A stretch of DNA of 11,006 nucleotides, from the NCBI GenBank assembly GCA_019420405.1, contig JAHZHF010000047.1, positions 3,318-14,323 on the forward strand, written 5' to 3'. Under the pieces are notes generated by a model, which saw only the letters and a list, made by a program, of their open reading frames with translations, ran no database searches and had not been told where the DNA came from. Source of the stretch: Clostridiales bacterium. GTDB taxonomy: Bacteria; Bacillota; Clostridia; Lachnospirales; Lachnospiraceae. The translations under genes and the position numbers were made by a program. The number at the start of each line of letters is the position of its first letter. Within the stretch, counting starts at the first letter, position 1. Of the stretch, positions 7,766 through 11,006 are shown piece by piece.

Positions 7766-9293
7766 AGGCGAAAATCCGGCTGTTTTTCTGCCGGAGGAAC
7801 AGATTCGGGAGGAGATGGATTATTACCATGTTCCGGGAACTGCCATGGCGGTTGTGGACGCAGAAGGAGTGCTGTACGAAAAGACGTGCGGTATCACCGG
7901 TACAGACTCCGGCACTGGGGAGAAACGGCCGGTTACGGCGAATACGCTGTTTGCTGTGGCTTCCTGTACCAAGTCCCTGACGTCGGCCCTGATCTCGATT
8001 CTGGCAGACGAGGGTGTATTGAACTATGACGTCCCGGTGAAAGAGTATGTCCCCGGATTTCAGATGGCCGATGCGGACGCTTCAGAGGGGTTGACACTGA
8101 GGGATATCCTCTGTCACAGGAGCGGGCTGGGCGGACACGACGGCATGTGGCCGTCTGACCTGGCTCCGGAGGAATTTTTGTACCGGCTTCGCTGGCTGGA
8201 GCTGAATCGGCCGTTTCGCTATACGGCTCAGTACAGCAATGTGATGTACACAGCGGCGGGATATATCGCTGCAGCTGCGGCAGGGAAGCCATGGGAAACT
8301 TTGGTGAGGGAGAAAATCCTGGAACCGGCGGGGATGGAGCAAAGCTGTTTTTCGGCGGCAGAGATGCACCGGGCGGATGACTTCGCCCGGGGACACCTCT
8401 GGACCGGGGACGACTGGAAGGAGATGCCTGCCTGGGAGATGAAAGGGGCAGAGCCGGCGGCCTCCTGGTACACCGGACTGAAAGATATGGAAAAATGGCT
8501 CCGAATCTTTCTGGGACAGGGGACATATCAGGGGAGAAGGATTCTTTCAGACCAGGGGATCCGGAGAATGTGGACCCTGCATATGCCGAATACATTTTCT
8601 CCCTGGGTGTTCCCTGAGATACCGGATCTGGGCGGTTACGGGCTGGGCTGGGTTGTCCGTCTATACCGTGGAAGAAAGATCTGTTATCATCATGGAGAAA
8701 TTGAAGGATACTGCAGCCTTCAGGCAGTCATCCCTGATCTTGGCAGGGGGATTGTGATTCTGGCTAATCGGCACTGCGGCTGCCACGGCTTTTTCTATAC
8801 CCTGCTGTTTTCAGCGCTGGATCAGATGATGGGAGTCAGCGAAGTGCAGGATCTCTCTTTCTGGTCCGGACGGCTCAGAGAAGCGGATGAAAAGCGGAGG
8901 AAGGATGGAGAAAGTCCGGTGAAACATGAAAATCCGCTTCCGACAGCGCCCCGGGTTGAAACGGAACAGTGTGAAGGTATCTATGATAATCCTGCCTACG
9001 GAGAGATGGAGATACGGACTGAAGGAACGGAGTTGTTCCTGTATTTTCGGGATCAGAAAGTACCTGTTCTCCGGGCGGAAGACGGAAGCCTGTATGCGGC
9101 CGGCCTGAAAGAGGACACTCTGTATCTTGACGTGGAACTGACCTTTTCGGAAGCTGCGGCGGACAAAACAGGCGGAATCTGCGAAAAGAAGGCAGGAGTC
9201 TATGTGAAGATCGAACCGTCTGTTCGACCGGTTTGGTTCAAGAAGCGCATCCGGAGGGAGGAGAGTAAACATGACAAAAATATTTGCCCATAG
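7755..9293 (+). CDS. Cytosolic serine hydrolase of the beta-lactamase/class C (PBP-like) fold
   Basis: A 512-residue hydrolase of the Beta-lactamase (PF00144) family, which includes D-aminopeptidases, esterases and carboxypeptidases as well as true class C beta-lactamases. Visible catalytic motifs: S70-x-x-K73 in VASCTKSLTSAL, Y160-S-N in AQYSNVMYTAAGY, and H313-G (HHGEIEGY), taking the place of the KTG box. The fold continues with HRSGLGG (121-127) and GYGLGW (294-299). A separate beta-rich C-terminal domain starts near 400 (EGIYDNPAYGEMEI), resembling the small domain appended to many such peptidases. There is no signal peptide or membrane segment, so it probably acts in the cytosol. The ATG lies 11 bases inside the ATPase gene, with AGGGAGG at 7739-7745, implying coupled translation and a role on the imported substrate. 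Substrate unknown. Confidence 0.88.
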   Translation: MKRKGENPAVFLPEEQIREEMDYYHVPGTAMAVVDAEGVLYEKTCGITGTDSGTGEKRPVTANTLFAVASCTKSLTSALISILADEGVLNYDVPVKEYVPGFQMADADASEGLTLRDILCHRSGLGGHDGMWPSDLAPEEFLYRLRWLELNRPFRYTAQYSNVMYTAAGYIAAAAAGKPWETLVREKILEPAGMEQSCFSAAEMHRADDFARGHLWTGDDWKEMPAWEMKGAEPAASWYTGLKDMEKWLRIFLGQGTYQGRRILSDQGIRRMWTLHMPNTFSPWVFPEIPDLGGYGLGWVVRLYRGRKICYHHGEIEGYCSLQAVIPDLGRGIVILANRHCGCHGFFYTLLFSALDQMMGVSEVQDLSFWSGRLREADEKRRKDGESPVKHENPLPTAPRVETEQCEGIYDNPAYGEMEIRTEGTELFLYFRDQKVPVLRAEDGSLYAAGLKEDTLYLDVELTFSEAAADKTGGICEKKAGVYVKIEPSVRPVWFKKRIRREESKHDKNICP

Positions 9294-10002
9294 AGGAGCC
9301 AGTGCATATGCGCCGGAAAATACCCTGCCGGCATTTGAACTGGCAGAGAGGCAGGGCGCAGACGGGATTGAGCTGGACGTACAGCTGACAAAAGACGGAG
9401 AAGTCGCTGTGATCCATGATGAAAAGATCGACCGCACGGGAACGGGCGAAGGCTTTGTGCGGGATTTCACGCTGGCGGAGCTTAAGTCGCTTTCCTTCCA
9501 CAATCAGATGGAGGAATACCGGGGAGTGAAGATCCCCACACTCCGGGAAGTGCTGGAGCTGGTGAAGCCGGGAAATATGGCTGTGAATATCGAGCTGAAA
9601 ACAGGGATATTCTGGTATCCGGGGATTGAAGAAAAGACGATGGAGATCGTAAGACAGGTCGGAATGAAAGAACGTGTCATCTATTCTTCCTTCAATCACT
9701 GCAGCATACAGAAAGTGCGAAGCCTGGACGCGCAGGCGGAGACAGCCTATCTCTTTAGCGACGTGATCCTCGACGTGGAAAACTACGCGGCAGCAACGGG
9801 AATTGACGGACTGCATCCGGCGGTATATCATCTGTATATGTCCGATTTTCTGGAAAGATATCAGAAAAGCGGACTGAAAGTCCGCGTATGGACCGTAAAT
9901 AAAGAAGAAGATATGAAAAAAATTATGGAAGCAGGTCTGGAGGCTGTGATCACAAACTATCCGGATATTGCACTGAAAGTAAGAGAGAAAGTAGCCATTT
10001 AA
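9271..10002 (+). CDS. Glycerophosphodiester phosphodiesterase, UgpQ/GlpQ-like cytosolic form
   Basis: A 243-residue TIM-barrel enzyme that hydrolyses glycerophosphodiesters such as glycerophosphocholine or glycerophosphoethanolamine to glycerol-3-phosphate and an alcohol. Catalytic features of the GDPD family are present: AHRGASAYAPENT (His7, Arg8, Glu16, Asn17), the metal-binding E34-x-D36 in GIELDVQ, catalytic H49-D50 in VIHDEKIDRTG, ELKTG (108-112), VWTVN (206-210) and TNYPD (228-232). The usual GDPD insertion is present. Length matches the short cytosolic UgpQ type (about 240), and no signal peptide is seen. The start follows GGAGGGAGGAG (9253-9263) and overlaps the hydrolase gene by 23 bases, so it belongs to the same operon. 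No terminator hairpin with a T-run follows the TAA. Confidence 0.93.
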   Translation: MTKIFAHRGASAYAPENTLPAFELAERQGADGIELDVQLTKDGEVAVIHDEKIDRTGTGEGFVRDFTLAELKSLSFHNQMEEYRGVKIPTLREVLELVKPGNMAVNIELKTGIFWYPGIEEKTMEIVRQVGMKERVIYSSFNHCSIQKVRSLDAQAETAYLFSDVILDVENYAAATGIDGLHPAVYHLYMSDFLERYQKSGLKVRVWTVNKEEDMKKIMEAGLEAVITNYPDIALKVREKVAI

Positions 10003-10011
10003 CCCATATCG

Positions 10012-10320
10012 TCAGACGAATGAAAACAGGCTGATTTTGCCCGGCCGGTTTCCAGGCTGTGTGCGCACAGCGTCAGGAACCGTCTGAGCATTTACGGCGT
10101 GAATACTTCGTGCCGTGCCAGCGGGTGGTCCGGAGAACAGACACAGGAAATAGGGGCGGAAGGGTACGATGTAGATGGAAGGACGCAGCAGGGGCACTTC
10201 TCCCGTCAGCTGTTCCAGAATTCCGGGCAGGAGATTCAGCTCCATGTGATTGTGGCAGCCGATTTCCAGGGGAACATAGTTTTCGTGTCCTCCCGGCCTC
10301 TCTCTGGCTGATCACACAGT
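10012..10320 (-). pseudogene. Possible remnant of an AraC-type regulator (cupin-like N-terminal domain)
   Basis: On the minus strand, one frame reads HENYVPLEIGCHNHMELN, then GEVPLLRPSIYIVPFRP. This resembles the sensory cupin domain of AraC-family regulators (H-x-H-x-E-L followed by a G-D-I-x-I-V-P-P type strand), though the expected Gly-Asp is missing. A second minus frame further along gives LARHEVFTP, an in-frame stop, then MLRRFLTLCAHSLETG, as if the frame had shifted. No helix-turn-helix domain is visible and no start codon with a ribosome binding site fits. Its orientation, divergent from the decayed exporter at 10381, is typical of a regulator next to the transporter it controls. This is pattern recognition by eye and tentative; no intact gene is present in this stretch. 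Confidence 0.33.
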
Positions 10321-10380
10321 TTACAGAGCTGGGAATGGAGGAAACAGACAGAGAAAAAAGCAGACAGGAGGTAAACTATC

Positions 10381-10813
10381 ATGAGAAAAGCTTTACAGCA
10401 GCTCAGGCAATATAAGAAAGACAGCTTTTCCAACATCGACAAATTCAGCGTGCCAGGGCTGGTGACGCGTATGACGACTTAAACGCCAGCGTCCAGAAAA
10501 ATGTTACCGCTATCCGGGTGATGAAAGCGTTCGTCCTCGAGGACTATGAAAATGTGATGTTTTCCAAAGCATCAAAGATACTCTATGAACTTTCCGTAAA
10601 GGCGGATGGACTGTTGGTGTTCAATAACCCGGCGATGATGGTCTCAGTTTACTTCTGCATCATCTCCGTGTCATGGATCGGCGTTCAGTGAGGAGGCAGA
10701 TCTGGCTGCCCCGGAGGTTCTGTGCGATCAGGTTTCTGTCGTGCTTCAACACCATGCTCATCGGCGACGGCGCCAATTTAAGCCAGGGTCAGAGACTGCC
10801 CCTCGCCATCCTC
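10381..10813 (+). pseudogene. Decayed ABC multidrug-type exporter (fused membrane and ATPase domains) with internal deletions
   Basis: Fragments of a roughly 580-residue half-transporter survive in order but in three frames. The ATG at 10381 has a perfect AGGAGG (10366-10371) and gives MRKALQQLRQYKKDS joined to FSNIDKFSVPGLVTRMTT, ending at TAA 10480-10482. The next frame from 10470 gives YDDLNASVQKNVTAIRVMKA to NNPAMM and FCIISVSWIG, ending at TGA 10689-10691. A third frame has the ATPase signature region CFNTMLIGDGANLSQGQR (10742-10795). A weak EEADLAAP match at 10690 lies between. Compared with intact exporters of this type, several transmembrane helices, Walker A, the Q-loop, Walker B and the rest of the ATPase domain are missing. 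The product cannot be functional. The end is uncertain; similarity fades after 10810. Confidence 0.85.
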
Positions 10814-11006
10814 CATCCCCGCAGATTTTTCTTGAAATGGGGCTGTTTTCTGAGCTTTTCAAGACGGAAGTTAATGAATATATAGCTTCCAGAAGTAAGG
10901 CGCGGCCGGAAGGATTCTGAAGTCGATAGTCCTCAAGCCGCGCCACTTCTACGTTTATCAGCCTATTTAGTCGATAACATTTCCGTCTGGGAATGCGCAG
11001 GAAGCG
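10814..11006. other. Right-edge sequence without a recognisable gene
   Basis: After the last exporter fragment no gene is recognised up to the window edge. A 27-codon plus-strand frame (10837-10920, starting MGLFSELFKTEVNEYIAS) lacks a ribosome binding site. A minus-strand frame reading VARLEDYRLQNPSGRALLLE covers the same bases, and I cannot place either in a family. The segment contains the inverted repeat at 10891-10950 and an eight-base direct repeat, AGTCGATA, at 10921-10928 and 10969-10976. It is probably more decayed DNA continuing beyond the window. Confidence 0.4.
10891..10950. repeat. Long imperfect inverted repeat (GC-rich hairpin)
   Basis: AGAAGT (10891-10896) and GGCGCGGC (10899-10906) are the exact reverse complements of ACTTCT (10945-10950) and GCCGCGCC (10937-10944), with a two-base bulge (AA) on the left arm only. 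Inside the loop, GGATT (10912-10916) can pair with AGTCC (10928-10932), with one G-U pair, leaving an 11-base apical loop. No T-run follows on either strand, so it is a poor rho-independent terminator. It could be a dispersed palindromic repeat, the end of a mobile element, or a structured RNA. The pairing is seen directly; the function is unknown. Confidence 0.6.

Noticed and set aside
10060..10069. Ten-base palindrome TGTGCGCACA as an operator
   Set aside because: Short, and explained as part of the decayed minus-strand coding sequence. No promoter is visible beside it.
10003..10080. Rho-independent terminator after the phosphodiesterase gene
   Set aside because: Only a tiny TCGTC/GACGA stem is seen, with no following T-run.
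10099..10311. Plus-strand frame ending in IQLHVIVAADFQGNIVF, which recalls a DDE transposase strand
   Set aside because: The likeness is limited to one short stretch. No catalytic triad, inverted ends or ribosome binding site is visible, and the minus strand gives a better continuous match to an AraC cupin.
10470..10482. Programmed frameshift joining the two exporter fragments
   Set aside because: Dozens of conserved residues are missing at the join, and a second frame change and the loss of Walker A follow, so this is decay rather than recoding.

Overview
The window looks like chromosomal DNA of a Gram-positive anaerobe of the Clostridia, most likely a Lachnospiraceae-type gut bacterium. 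The reasons are strong AGGAGG-type ribosome binding sites, a lipoprotein-anchored substrate-binding protein, a VanR/VanS-style two-component pair, and remnants of an ABC exporter of a type common in that family. This assignment is inferred from protein style; no marker gene is present.

Layout: (1) 3-2166, the last codons of an OmpR/VanR-type response regulator overlapping a 711-residue membrane sensor histidine kinase. (2) 2167-2342, a 176-base gap holding three TTyAyr half-sites at exact 11-base spacing, a likely response-regulator operator. (3) 2343-10002, seven tightly packed co-directional genes: a family-5 substrate-binding lipoprotein, two permeases, two ATPases (a complete Dpp/Opp-type importer), a cytosolic beta-lactamase-fold serine hydrolase, and a glycerophosphodiester phosphodiesterase. 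Gaps are 2-16 bases, and the last two genes each overlap the gene before them, so one transcript is likely. (4) 10003-11006, decayed DNA: a possible minus-strand AraC-type regulator remnant, an ABC exporter pseudogene cut down by several internal deletions and frame changes, and a strong imperfect hairpin near the right edge.

How the genes may work together: the importer would bring in a peptide or peptide-like molecule, and the two cytosolic hydrolases (one acting on amide or ester bonds, the other on glycerophosphodiesters) could process it. The two-component system beside it may sense an envelope or nutrient signal and control the operon through the phased repeat. The substrate cannot be read from the sequence. 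I found no tRNA, rRNA, CRISPR array, intact mobile element or convincing rho-independent terminator. The most unusual points are the importer-plus-two-hydrolases operon, the phased operator, and the deletion-scarred exporter pseudogene.
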